From Allodiplogaster sudhausi (taxonomy: Eukaryota; Nematoda; Chromadorea; Rhabditida; Diplogasteridae): a DNA stretch of 64,000 bases. The DNA lies in the NCBI GenBank assembly GCA_945643635.1, contig CALZFC010000248.1, positions 2,060,001-2,124,000 on the forward strand, written 5' to 3'. The translations under genes were made by a program, and so were the position numbers. The notes below the pieces were generated by a model that saw only the letters and a program-made list of their open reading frames with translations, ran no database searches and was not told the origin of the DNA. Position 1 is the first letter of the stretch. Each line of letters begins with the position of its first letter. Shown piece after piece: positions 47,308 through 59,289 of this stretch.

Positions 47308-47793
47308 ATGGTCTACCCTCTCGCCCCGAGCTACTACTGGTTTATCATCTTTATATATTTCACCGATAAACTTATACTTCTATTCACTAATATAAGTATA
47401 TTTAATAATATACTATAAATATGCTTGACGGAATTCATTTGAAAAACTTTTTAGAATTTTTAGCCCTTTAAAAAATTTTAGCCCTGGAGCTGTCGGCAGC
47501 CCGTACTACTCCTCGAATGTCAGTTAGATCATAGATTATTTTAAGGGAACAAAATTTCAGAATAATTATTTTATTAGATTAGATAAATATGTATAATTCA
47601 ATTAGCTTTCAATTTCAGGGGTATGGCGCCTACGGCTACGCTTCTCCCTATGGTATATATTTTTTTTAATAATAAACGATAAAAAAAGATATTTTTAAGT
47701 AAGATTTTTTTAAATTAATAAAGTAGTTACTGCAGGCTACTCTGCCTACGTCGGCCAGTACCCGAACTACGGGCTCGGGTTCCCGTACCTCTG
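47308..47793 (+). CDS. Tiny Gly/Tyr-rich peptide, exons tentative
   Basis: Two clear in-phase exons, 47621-47654 (GYGAYGYASPYG) and about 47737-47793 (YSAYVGQYPNYGLGFPYL, stop), have good acceptors. The first exon is uncertain. One candidate starts at 47308 (MVYPLAPSYYW) and fits in composition but not in phase; another starts near 47260 and fits in phase. Short Gly/Tyr-rich secreted peptides are common in nematodes as cuticle-associated or antimicrobial-like products, but no specific family is claimed. Confidence 0.4.
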
Positions 47794-48009
47794 ATTCGCT
47801 CTGACTTCCCTCGCCCACTCAACTCTCCATGCACTCTCCTTTCAGCTTCAATTGGAAACACAGTCGTGACATAAAGAAGTGAAAAAGGAAATGTCGATAT
47901 CTAATGGAAAACACGCATTTGAATAAATGTTCTTTAATCGATAATCATGCTCCAAATTGTAAGAAGAGAAGGAAACGGTTTCCAGAACAAAAGAGGGGTC
48001 GGTTTCTCA

Positions 48010-48175
48010 GATTTGTCATGCGTCCAATAATTTTCATCGAAGATTAAATCACCGAATTTCAAATTGCCGCTGCTCTTCGCAATCCCGTAATTCACTCGGG
48101 TTTCTACGGTCTGCGCGATAGATAGCGAGGATGAGAGTGCCTACTCCCAGGGTGGACACGCGGCTGCCATTATGT
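48010..48175. repeat. Dispersed repeat shared with 60.0-60.1 kb
   Basis: GATGAGAGTGCCTACTCCCAGGGTG here matches GAATGAGAGTGTCTGCTCCC with AGGGTGA near 60100, and the bases before it (TTCAAATTGCCGCTGCTCTTCGC) match TTCAAATGGCGGCTGCCCTTCGC. The two copies are co-linear over about 110 bases. Confidence 0.65.
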
Positions 48176-48561
48176 GCCATCTTGGATTTTTACATAATAT
48201 GATAATTTCTTATTCGTAAAGGATCTTGGCGAGAGAAAAATATGATAAAATTAGGCATAAAAAGATAATTATCTCCATGCAACGTCTAGCTATTCACACT
48301 CCTTTAGCTAGCAAGTTTAATTAACTTGGTGATGTTCTAATAAGTTGTTGAAGGCAGTGCAATAATTTACAGCAAAAATAGTCTCTAGAATGTTGCAGAG
48401 CATTAGACATTCGAGTTTTTAACCCAGCTCTCTTTGCCACCATTTCTGTCCCGCATTTTATAAGGGAACAGTTGGTACTTTGTATTTGTTTATCAATATA
48501 TTAGTACCACATTCATTTAGGAGATTTTTGAGCATTTAAAATCAGAAAAAATGGAGCTGTG

Positions 48562-50344
48562 ATGTCGCTTCGTTACGTGCAGCCGCTGGCTTCACTCGAG
48601 AACAGCTCTCAAGAAGTGATGGCCGTTTCGGAGAACGCCATCCTTTGGCGGATGAAGCGAGTGGAAAACCGCGGAATCTTCCCGCCGCTCTCACGCCGAC
48701 TCTTGAAGGAGGATCAAACGCCTCTCTCGGTTAAACAACATAAATTTGCTAGAAAATCTAACGGACTATATAGTTTTCTTCTTTTTCAAAAACAGTTTGC
48801 TTAGAACTATAATGCTGGGAATCGAATGGAATGGTTTCACTGATAGCTCTTTTAAATGTACCATTATTTTTCATCCACAGCTGAAAAATTCTGCTGGCTG
48901 CTTGGGCAGGTGAGACACATACGTTTTAATTTAAAAAAGAGGAAAATATCGATTTTTTTAAATTATTTTTGCCTAGTCATATGAATACTTCATCACGGCC
49001 GCCACGAGCGGCACGCTGTCATCGACGGCTCCGCAGTCGGCGTTGCTAGTGCTGCCGTATGATGATTACTGGCCTGAGGTTGACAACTCGGCCGCGTTCG
49101 CGACCGCGACATAGCTCTGCTGATTCGGTTGCGGAACTTCTCGGTATTGACGTTCTTTACTAAATAACAGGGTTGCTAGGCTGATTTTGAGAGAAGCTAT
49201 ATTAATTTTTTCCATCCTGGAAAGAGGCACGAGCTGGATTGAATTGATTGCTTGCTTTCCATAGAATGTTCTTGTGCGCATCGTCTCCCCGACTGACTCG
49301 CCGCTCTTCGACGCCGAAATTGACTGCCATCTAGTGAGGGGCGCCTTTCTCACGACTTACGAGCCTCTCGAGCATTTCGAGCTTGTCTTCCTTGATGTCG
49401 ATGACAAAGAATACTTCCTGTTCCTCACATTCGAGCGCCTCTCCAATCGGGTCGTAATCACGCGCTGCCATATCCGCCGCGATTGGTCCGCGACCGAAGC
49501 GGAAGCAGAGGTTCTCGAGTGGGTCTGCGATAGGGAAATGCCCAATACGAGACAAATGGCGCACGCGGTCGCCGAGGCTCGCGGCTTCCTCTGCTACTTC
49601 GACGGTTTCTTCGTCATGAAAAGGACGGTAATCTCCGGTTCCCTCTTCAAAGAGCTTAATTTGATTCATTAACGAAGGCAAATACTCAATTGTTTTTTTT
49701 TGTTTTAGATAGGTAAATTTCGTTAGGAGTGTTTGGATGCAAGGCCGCCATTATGGAACATGTTGGAGCAAAGGAGCATCATGTAAATTCAGTCTTGTTT
49801 CTTCAGCCGGAAGGGAAGTTGCAGAACAACCAGAGAGACTTTGCTGGCAGCTTCTACCCGCCGAAAGCGGCTCTTACACGCTTTCTCGAGCCCCTGGCGC
49901 TCCTCATCCCGTTCAGGAAGTACACGAGCGTCCTCGTGTTCGCCCCCTCCGGCCTCTCGACCGCCATCGAGTTCGACGACGAGAACTACCATGGCAACAC
50001 GAACGTGACGTCATTGTCTCGAGGCGGCCGTGTCATTATTCTCGCTGGCAACGCCATCTACACCGTTAGTAACTAACAATAAGAGTAGTAACTTCGGTGG
50101 CAGCCCAGGCCGAGCCCGAAGGGAGATTATAATACGCAGTTTAGGGCAAAACGTTTGTTTTTTAAGGCAAAATTGCTTTCTTTTATCGTTTTGCAAGTTA
50201 TGACTTTTCTGGTTGAGAAGTGTGCGTATTCTGCATAACACATTTTAATTGTTCAATGAGTCTGAAAAGAATCTATTAGCTGGAATTCATATCAGGCGTT
50301 CACGTCTTGCGCCCTGCCGTCGCTCTTCGAAGTGGTGAGAGCCC
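48562..50344 (+). CDS. Unrecognised protein, paralogue of the minus-strand gene at 51.5-57.6 kb
   Basis: Exons: 48562-48729 (MSLRYVQPLASLENSSQEVM), 48881-48910, 48978-49077 (SYEYFITAATSGTLSSTAPQ), 49264-49629 (NVLVRIVSPTDSPLFDAEID through VVITRCHIRRDW to GFLCYFDGFFVMKRT), about 49727-50060 (PLALLIPFRKYTSVLVF to GGRVIILAGNAIYT) and a piece near 50297-50344 (AFTSCALPSLFEVV). The same blocks in the same order occur in the convergent gene, which supports the exons. The composition suggests a beta-rich extracellular or intracellular domain. No signal peptide was seen. In the fifth exon two reading frames compete near 49780: an upstream one resembling the paralogue (PPLWNMLEQRSI) and a downstream one, so a frameshift or a missed intron is likely. 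The 3' end is not fixed. Confidence 0.6.
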
Positions 50345-51460
50345 CCCTGCTACGGTAACTTGAGCAGACGGAAGCAGTGGCAGTTACGGCAAGAGAAGGC
50401 GTACTCATTCCAAGATTTCTTCGCCTTTTGCTCTCGCCGCCCGCAATTGCAATTGAGTGGTCTAGGCTTCCACCAAGGCTATGTGTGGAATTAGTGGCTT
50501 GCAACTCAAAAATATTTTTGACTCCATATGTACAATGGACATTGATATTAAATCATTATTGTTTGCCTTTATTGACGTAGACAATTACGAGTTAAAGGAA
50601 CCATGCACTGAATGTTTCTACAGTAGTACATTAGAGCCATATTGAACTCGCGCCCTCAAATATTTGGCCCTTCTGCTTGTTAGAGAGCGTGTGAAATAGG
50701 AGGGTGGCTAACAGCTACAGTAAAATATTTTGGCCGAGCCATATTTTGCGCGCTCTTAACTTTGTTGCAAGTGGACAAAAATGATTAAAACTTTCTAGAT
50801 GTATGTTTTAGAGAGATGCGAATAGTTACAAGTTCATAAAACCATATGTTAACTATTCAGTGAACTGCTCCTTTAATGTTGGCGCACTTTGAATGAGTAC
50901 AATTCAATATTTATAACAATAATATTGAAATTTCGCATATATCATACATATACATATTTGTATTTTTCACCGCCTAAGCCATACAATTGACCATGAATTT
51001 TCCAAGTTGAGCTGTCGAACGGTTCAGCTAACTAAGATCCATGAGAGTGAATTTTACGTATTTTTCCCTTTTATACGGAACAATATTTATTCATTAATCA
51101 GAAAATGAACGAAGCATTTGGAAGAGAAGAATTATTCTGACGAATTTGGGGACGATAAAAAAGATGCTAGCCACGGAGCCATGCTGGGGGTTCAGCCGCA
51201 GAGCGGGCCGTCATTAAGGAGGCGAGGGGAGAGGAGAGGGGCAGAGAGGCAGACATATAAGAGAGTGTGGAGGGGTGAGAGAGTGCAGTCTGCGAGAGAG
51301 GCAGGGAAAAAGAGACCGGTGGAGTCGACGCGTAGTTTGGCAACTGAAATTTATTTAAAATGGCTATTTATTGCAGTTTAACCTGTGCTATGTAAGTTAA
51401 TAATACATGCACATATGTATGCACTTTTAATATGATTAACCTAATTAATTTTTTTACTAA
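50345..51460. other. Intergenic or unassigned 3' region, nothing recognised
   Basis: No exon of the upstream gene could be placed with confidence after the AFTSCALPSLFEVV piece. The rest is AT-rich with a short GA-rich patch near 51225-51310. Confidence 0.4.
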
Positions 51461-51463
51461 TTT

Positions 51464-51991
51464 ATATATTTGTAAGCATTTTTACATGTTTAATTCGACT
51501 GACATAATACGCGAAGATGCGGTCGACTTTTTCCTCGTCCGATTCGCTGACGTCGACGGCGGAGTCGCTGACTCCCATCATGACGTCATCCATCTCTTCT
51601 TCCATGACGTCATCGCTGCTACTTGACTCCGCCCACACGTCAGCCGATCTGGGGCGGGGCGTCGTGGAGGCGGAGGGGAGGGAGCGGTCAACCGAGAAGG
51701 AGGGCCTTGAAAGAGGGTGCATATATGTAGAGTCTTCGAATAGAAGACTGGGAGAATTGTGAAAAGGAAGAAGGAGAGAAGAGAGAAAAGAAAGGGGAGA
51801 GAGACGAGAGAGAAGAAAGAGAAGGGAGAGGGAAAAGAAAGAAGGGAGAAAGAAACTGTTGCACTTCGAGTTGGTCATCGTGGAGGAGGAAGAAGTGGAG
51901 GAAGAGACGCCCACTCGAGTCTTGACTCCCTCGAAAACTGAGACTCCGCCTCCCGCGCGGTGGCTGTAACTGAAAAGAAGTGCAAACCTAA

Positions 51992-52082
<91 letters not shown>

Positions 52083-52119
52083 ATATATATATGTATATAT
52101 ATATGTATATATATGTATA

Positions 52120-52161
<42 letters not shown>

Positions 52162-55100
52162 AATTCTACTCTCAAACAATAAGAATGTCGATGTTTGAAA
52201 CTAACTCATGTGCAGTTGGCTGGCTGTCCGTTTCCCAGTGGTGGTGGTCTCCGTTGTGGTCGTCGTGGTGGCCTTGGATCCCGGCCACAGTGTGCGTATG
52301 GCGAGGAAGCGAATTGTTCTAAAATTATTTTTCAGGGAATATATTGATAATTTAATTCAAATTCATAGCCACTCTACAGCTATCGTCCCACTAATGGTAA
52401 AATACAGCCTGACCTCATGCTCCGGTAGTGCGAAACGAGGAGCGCTCGAGGTCAGTTCGTCCGAAGCTAGGAAGAAAGTTTTATTTTCAGTTTTTCTGCA
52501 CCCAGACTTTTGCGTAGAATTTAGGCCCCAAGTCCATGCAGTTGGCCGTGGCATTTATCCCTCCCCTGACCCGTTGTAATTGGTGGGAGTGGCAGCGGGA
52601 GGATGCGCGAGATGCCTGGGCAGATAGTTGCCAATGCGCGCGGCTAGGTGGAGATCGCCAGAGGGTGCGGCCGGAGCAGCTTCAGGCGACGAGTGCAGGG
52701 AACGAGGACGAGCTACGTGATTCGGCACCACAATTGCCTCCTGGCACTAAAATTGGAGAGCAATAGTAAAGCTCAGAAACACACTAAAAGTATTCATCTG
52801 ACCACGAGACTTTTCGTGGGTGGAAGGCGCGGGAGAAGGGCGCTTGGCGTAACGCGGGGGTCGGGCGGAGACGCGGAGCCGCCGTTGAAATTTACAAAGA
52901 ACCTTGTTTATATGAATTTTTCATAAAGTAGATTTAAAAAAATTAAACACTAGAGGGTAATGGCTAACACAGAAGAAGTGTTCCTGCGGCTGCTCTCGGC
53001 CAGCTTCTTCTTTGGATGGTGACGGTGATGGCCATGCTTTCCGTGGTGATGATGATGATGAGTCCTTCAATTTTTTTAAAGTTTATTGTTTTTTTATTAT
53101 TTTTTTCTAAATATTTAAGTAATTTATTGTTCTTCCTTCAATACTGATTTTTCTCTCATTTTCACAGTCGCAACTCACTTTCGCCAGATGAAATAGCCGA
53201 CAAGAAGAACAACAGCAATGAAAAGAATGGCGGAGACGACTATTATGACAGTGAGGAGGTCGTGCGAGAGGCCGTCGGAAGGAGTTGCAGAGGCTGGAAG
53301 AGGAAATGGAAGGGGTCGAGAAGCAGGAAATGTTAAGGCAGAGGAACAATGATAGGGAAGTCCAAAACCAGGCCCGCGCGGGCTCTCTCGGTTTGGAAAT
53401 CGCCCATTGTCATGCTCCGTCTCACTATTGTCAGTAGTAGAATTGCTTGTCGACTCCGCGGTGCTCGCCCCTTCACCCGCCGCGCGCTCCTCTCGCCATC
53501 CTCCAAAACACTGGCCAGAGTCCAGCAGACCGAAGGAGGGGTCTCTGAATGGGAATCTAATGAGTCAAGCGCTTTAATCTAGGCATATTGCGTAAGCTTC
53601 CAAATGCTGCCTGACAACTACAATATGGAATTTTTTTTGCTCGTCAAACATAAACTGAATCTTGGTCTATGAATCATCTTTTATGCCCTATTTCCAACAA
53701 AGTTGGCGAGGCATTCAACTTCATGGCCGAGTCGACCAACAGCCAATTTCTTCTCTCGGCTATTTTCCCCTCCACTGACTTGGTCATGAATACGCGTCTC
53801 TGGAGAGCGTCGCCGAGTGGCAAATACGAATTGTCGGCCGCGTTGAGGACGGACATCGACTTCAGAAGGAGAGATCCTGAAATTTTGAAGAAATTTTAGC
53901 ATTAATATTTTTGTCGTTTTGCTAATATTCTTTAATTATTGTAAATTTAAAATCCATTTAATTCCCCTCTGACCATTTCTCAGACCGGTGACATCGACGG
54001 AGACGCGCGTATTGAAGAGACAAGCGAGCTGACAATGAGAAGGCAGAAGGACGCGCCTACCGTTCCAGCCCTCGAGAGTCATCGGACTTGCCTGGGCTGC
54101 AGTGATAAGAAGGAATTGGCTAGTTGCCAAGGAATTCGTGGATACGTGATTTTGACAACATTACTTTGGATGCCGAGAAATTCGAAATGTAGTGGAAAAG
54201 ACATTTGCAAGCAATCATGCTTACGTGAATTTGGAAAACAACTTTTCTTCTCGAAATAATTGGAACGCACGCGAAAATGCCTTGAGATCAAGAGGCATGG
54301 CATAGAGTTCCTGGAGGCGAAAACTGTCCACGAGGCCGTAGTCAAGGGCAAAGGCCTGCAAGGATCTCCGTTTAATTCGTAATTGAAAAAAAAATTTATT
54401 TTTAGAGATTGAAATTCGATTTTAGGAAGAATTGAATGCAGTAAATTACCTCGACATCGTTCGCACTCGTCCGATTCGTAATGAAAAGACGCAAAAATTT
54501 GTCGACTCCAGACATCTTACGACGTCCAATTGCCAGGGAATCTGCAAAACATGTTTTTTTAAAGTTTGTTGAATGATAGCAAATATGTATTTATGCAATA
54601 GTCCTTTAAAATTGCACTTTCTAACAATAACACATGGGGTTTCGCTTAATGTTTAAAATTCATTTTTTTTATTAGCCAAAATGATGATTTGGCTCCGAAC
54701 TCGTCTCAATTGAGCTGAGAGCCGAGCCCTCCTTCCCGGCACTTTCAAGCGCTCTCTCGACTTCTGCCATCCCGTGCTTCATCTGACGAATGTAGAACGT
54801 GTCTACTGAAAACGTAGTTTTAATAGTAAAGTATATATTTTTCAATTAAAATTTTTATATTAATTATTATTTCGTTAAAAAAATTGAAACGGACCAGAAA
54901 TTTCCGTGATCATCCCGTCGGTGATACGGCCACGCAAGTTCAGTGGCGGCAGATCACCAACGACATAGTTAAAGGAGTCTTCTGCAAATAGAAATTGACA
55001 AATTTCTATAAGACAAATCAAGAACGTTTCTGCTTTAACACGATCTTATGATGAGTGATGTAATTTCATTAAATACAAATTTATATATATATATATATAT

Positions 55101-57575
55101 ATAATTAAAATAGAAAGTCTAATTCCACGAGCCTGAAGACCGCGTATACGAACCAACCATCATCGATGGCTGAATGAAGTGGAAATAAAGCAGAGTCAGC
55201 CATTTCGTCATTCAGGCGTTTCCAACATTAAGATAACAAATTGGATATGCTATTGTTTCGCGGCAATTAGATAAGTTTTTATAATGAGGTCAGCTGTACT
55301 TTGAAGCGGTTTTATTCATTAAATTTAAACTTCTCTCTTCCACTAGCACCTTTGGGCATTTTAAGTACATATCACTTGCTCTTCTCAATTCGCCTCTGTC
55401 GCTGTCTCTCTCAATCTCTCTCTCTCGCTTTCTCTCTTTCTCTCTCTCTCTCGCTGTCGCTCTCTCTCGCTTTGCTTTGATCCATTTTGGAAAAATATGA
55501 GGTGTTCGGTTGAAGAATATTTCGATACGGTAATAACGAAGAAAGACGAAGAAGAAAGATACTGGACAAAATAATTTGCTCATTGCGAACGCAATGAGCA
55601 ACAGACTTTTTGTATTGAGATTCCCTAGTTTACTATAATGCCATGTGCCAGGTTGGATGAAAAAGATATAAAAAAAGGATAAAAAAAATAATTGATAATA
55701 GCCAGGAAAAAAATGCATGAAAAGCCAAACTTTTTATTGCACGCTACAGTGTGTATAACCATCACTTCGCAGACTAGTTTCACAGTTCATTTTGCACATT
55801 GGGCTTCAGTGAGAAAACTACACCCATGTCAACTGGCTAGAAGAGCTACATCACTTCCCTGCACTTTCTCAATGATGTACAGAATTTTGCATGACTTTGG
55901 CCGAGCAGTCTTACTCCTTGAGTGCAAGTTCTTCACAAGGTCCCCGCGCTGCCTATTATTAGAGAATTACTCTGAATATTGACCGTAAACAAAATTTAAG
56001 AACGGTAAACTCTTTTTTTAATCCTTATCACACATGTTCATATGGTGTAAAGATTCGCCTTACGATTCTGAATCTAATTATGTAATCAGTTTTCAACAGA
56101 AAGTGTCGGTTAACAACATTTTTGATTGTGTGTACTTTGCAACCCTTTCTTCAGGATTCCCCATCGTCTTGGTCTTTGTCAAAATTTTGGCCCGGTATGA
56201 TGCATCCAAATCAAGGTTGCTGCGCTAGTATTGATACTCAGAAATGTAGCGCGCTCCCTTTTCGTCTTCGGTTTAATTACGAAAGTTTGAGGTAGCGAAA
56301 TAGCACAGGCAGAGAAAAAAAGGAAGCTGCTTGACCGGCTTCTACTAGAGATGGCAGCGCGCCCGCTGGGCAACTCTGGCAATCAAATTAATGGTTACTG
56401 TAAATAAATAAGAGATTATCGTTTCAAAATATTGCATGTAATTATAATATCTGAAGCACTCCTGGTATACAAAGAGTTCTGCTAACTTTTTAGCGAATGT
56501 CTTATGTTTTATCATTTATTCTTATTGTTAGATTTATGGAAATAATTCTAATTAAAAAAATTCTAATTAAAAGAGCACAAATGAAAGGACTACCGTGTAA
56601 ATGGCGCCCTCGAAGCGGACGACGACGTGTTCTTGTCGAGAAGAGGCAACGCTGCAGTTGACTGTCATTGGGAATCTGCACAGCTGGTCGTCCACCGCCT
56701 GCTTCATCTTCCCAGTGTGCAAGATCGTCTGCTTGCCACTCTCAACGACGGGCAGAAGCGATCGAATGACTGTGGAGTCTATTATCGGATTGCGGTCGGC
56801 CTGCTCAGCACGACCGAAGACTTGTACGGGTTCGAAGAGCAGCGCCGACTGTTGCAATGACCAGAGGATTCGACTTTCTTCGGCGCGGAAGTGCGAGTCA
56901 AACCATCTCGACTTCCATTCGCCTTCCATCTATTTATAGCAAAAGTTCGGAGAGTAGTCGAAATAAGCGCTCCGTCCGAGAATCTCACGAATCCGTCGTG
57001 CTTTATTGCCCCAATGCTGGAAGAGTGCCTTCGGATTCGATGACGTTTTCGCTCGAGATGACGTCACCACCGTCACGGCGAATGCGATAGCGCGACACCT
57101 TCTTCTTACAGGTCACAGCGAACAAGTTCTCGTAGACGAGAAGACTGTAATTGTCTGGATCGCTTGGTCGCTCGACCATGAGCGAGATGTCCCTCGCGCG
57201 GCCAGCCGGAGGTCCAGTCGTTCCTTGCAAGACTTCGTACGTGACGTCGTTGTCGAAGAGTGGTGAATCGGAGATGATGCGCACGATGACAAAGTTGCCC
57301 TTGCTGACAGAAACGAGCACGAAGAGCTGGGATGAGCTGGCGAAGCTCGCCGCCTGGAAGATGTTCCGTTTACGTCGCGACGGAAGCGGTAGAACGCATG
57401 CTGCGTGCTGAGCAAGTTGCGTAGATGACGTCAGAGGGGCAAGCGGCGTGATGAAATAGTAGTAGCCGTAAGCACTCTTCTTGTTGACTCTGATGGCGGG
57501 TTGACGCTGTCGTCCTCGGGCAGCAGGCGTCTCGAGGCCGTCGGGAAGGACGATCTTGTGGCGGCCAAGGACGCC
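51464..57575 (-). CDS. Single-pass membrane protein of unrecognised family, paralogue of the 48.6-kb gene
   Basis: Minus-strand exons: about 57575-57065 ([61 protein letters not shown]), about 57005-56935 ([17 protein letters not shown]), 56930-56595 ([20 protein letters not shown] to [11 protein letters not shown]), then about 54985-54900, 54810-54700, 54540-54450, 54350-54270 ([20 protein letters not shown]), 54110-53990 and 53880-53690. A transmembrane exon follows at about 53290-53174 ([20 protein letters not shown], then FIWRK). A His-rich stretch ([18 protein letters not shown], about 53053-52985), a second His/Asp patch near 52290-52220 and an acidic Ser-rich end ([16 protein letters not shown], stop near 51464) are probably its cytoplasmic tail, but that join is tentative. 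No known family was recognised. Function unknown; the topology fits a type I receptor or adhesion protein. Confidence 0.6.
51994..52158. repeat. (TA)n/(TATG)n microsatellite
   Basis: About 165 bases of TA runs with regularly spaced TATG or GTATG units, in a presumed intron of the minus-strand membrane-protein gene. The long Tyr-Ile frames across it are artefacts. Confidence 0.95.
55083..55104. repeat. (TA)n microsatellite
   Basis: Short pure TA run in an intron of the minus-strand gene. Confidence 0.9.
55110..56590. other. Long intron, nothing recognised
   Basis: Stretch between the exon ending near 56595 and the exon near 54985 of the minus-strand membrane-protein gene. It contains a CT tract at about 55405-55470 and no supportable exon. 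Confidence 0.45.
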
Positions 57576-58026
57576 TCATTGTCAGCCGCATCCAAATATC
57601 AGAAGAAGTATCAGTAGTAAACCATCACAGACAAAATTATGATAGCTGAAAATGTTTCAAGAGATTATATGGTTTGAATATCAAATCAATCTCCTTCATT
57701 ACTCTAAGTGTTAAACATCGTAATAAATGTTTAATGAGAAACATGCTAAATAATTCTCTATCGGAATGTGATATTTCGCTGCTTGAATGAATACAATTGT
57801 ACAAAGGGAATGTTGATTTTGTCGCAGACGATTCAGGGGAAAGCTTGTGTGTAAGCGAAGGGAAGCAGGGTTGGGTAGGATTGGTGGCTCGAAAATGGGC
57901 GCGGTTAGGGGTGAGGGAAGGAAGTGACGCAGAGAAAGAGAGAGAGGAAAAGGCTGCGAGGGAGGGAGAGACTGCGAGAGAAATAGTGATTCCTAGCTGT
58001 TGGCCTCCTTCTTCATGTCCTCTTCC

Positions 58027-58575
58027 TCACCGCCGTACTTCTTCCTCTTCCGATTCGGGCCGCGCAGTTCCGCCGGAATCTTTGCCCGCAGAACGTACGC
58101 CATCGCGAGTGAGCAGCGCACTAGAAGAAACGAAATAAGCGATAGATCAAAACCAGTGCAAGATTAAAAATAAGTAAGTGATATGATCTTTTTTTTACTC
58201 AACCAATATAGAATAAACAATTCAATTTGTGTCAAGTGTCCTTTTGTAGGAGCAAAAAATAAGAAGAAAAATAAACACGAACGAATGCGAATGTCGCTGA
58301 AGTGCGGAGGGAGAAGATGGGGACGCGTCGGCTGCTGCTGCGCGCTGCTCGAATGGAGGCTGTAAAATTACAAATAATCATTTAATGCAACTATATAGCA
58401 GTAATGCAAATATGAGTATACAATGGCGGACGCCTGCGAGGATCGGATGATCTGAATCCGGCGGACATAGGGTGCGGAGATGGAATGGCGTTCGGTAGGT
58501 TGCTTCGCCATCTGCTGTTGTTGTGATGGTGGACGATTTGGAGGCCGGAATGCGATGGGTTTGCGGCTTAAAAAG
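58027..58575 (-). CDS. Disordered, Pro/Gln/Arg-rich protein, 3' exons
   Basis: Three minus-strand exons join in phase: about 58570-58424 (KPIAFRPPNRPPSQQQQ, then RHSISAPYVRRIQIIRSSQ), 58361-58285 (PPFEQRAAAADASPSSPSAL) and 58117-58027 (ALLTRDGVRSAGKDSGG, then PESEEEEVRR and TGA). The product is basic and low-complexity with a short acidic end; no fold was recognised. A 36-codon alternative frame starting at 58103 (MAYVLRAKIPAELRGPNRK) competes over the last exon. The 5' end is unknown. The Ser-Arg-Pro heptad frame over the minisatellite at 58.9-59.1 kb may be an upstream exon, but the phase of the join does not fit. Confidence 0.4.
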
Positions 58576-58881
58576 GCAGGCTATATAAAGTTATTAGAAC
58601 AAACTTTTATAAATAAGGTCATTTAAACTCTAGTTTCTGCAACGGCTCCTTTAACTGAAAAATTTATTCAATCAGCGTTGCCTTCTTTCTTACGAATTTT
58701 ATGTTAATCGCTAGTTGCAATAGCCATTTAAAAAATATGTACATTTCAATTTCCTTCATTCGAACACCAAACTGTAAGGAAAAGAGTTTTGAGTTTTCAT
58801 TTTCTTTATACGCACTTTGCTGTTCAGTTGCATGTCGGAGTTGCGGGAAGAGAAGGCGAAGGGCCGGGGAGAGAGGCGGCG

Positions 58882-59160
58882 CGGAAGGACGCGAAAGTGA
58901 AGAGGGAGGACGCGAGAGGGGTGCCGGAGGACGAGAGAGCGATTGCGGAGGACGAGAGAGGAGCGCCCCAGGGCGCATGAGTGACAACGGAGGGCGCGAG
59001 AAGGGTTCCCCAGGGCGCGAGAGGAGCGCGGGGGGACGCGAGAGGGACGGATGAGGGCGCGACAGGGGCGCTGAAGAACGAGATGTCAGTGCCAGAGGAC
59101 GCAAGAGGGGCGCTGAAGGAGCCGAGAGGGACATCGGAGGACGCGAGACGGAAGACGGCG
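58882..59160. repeat. 21-bp minisatellite, about 13 copies
   Basis: Imperfect units such as GGAGGACGCGAGAGGGGTGCC repeat with a 21-base period. Because 21 is a multiple of three, several frames stay open. On the minus strand they give heptads like LSRPPAP and LSRPPSS. On the plus strand the frame has a stop inside the array. The minus frame (to about 59134) is the better coding candidate. Confidence 0.8.
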
Positions 59161-59289
59161 CGAGAGAGGTTCCGTATGTTTCGAGAGAGGCGCCGTGCCA
59201 TTCTGAGCGCTCTTCAACCGGCCACGGCCGTTCATCGGGTTCGAGGCAACAAAAAAAAAAGGAATTTTCTTACATTTTTTTTCTAAGAA

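Noticed and set aside
51462..52175. 237-codon minus-strand frame with long Tyr-Ile runs
   Set aside because: The Tyr-Ile part is a TA/TATG microsatellite. Only its C-terminal acidic part is a plausible exon.
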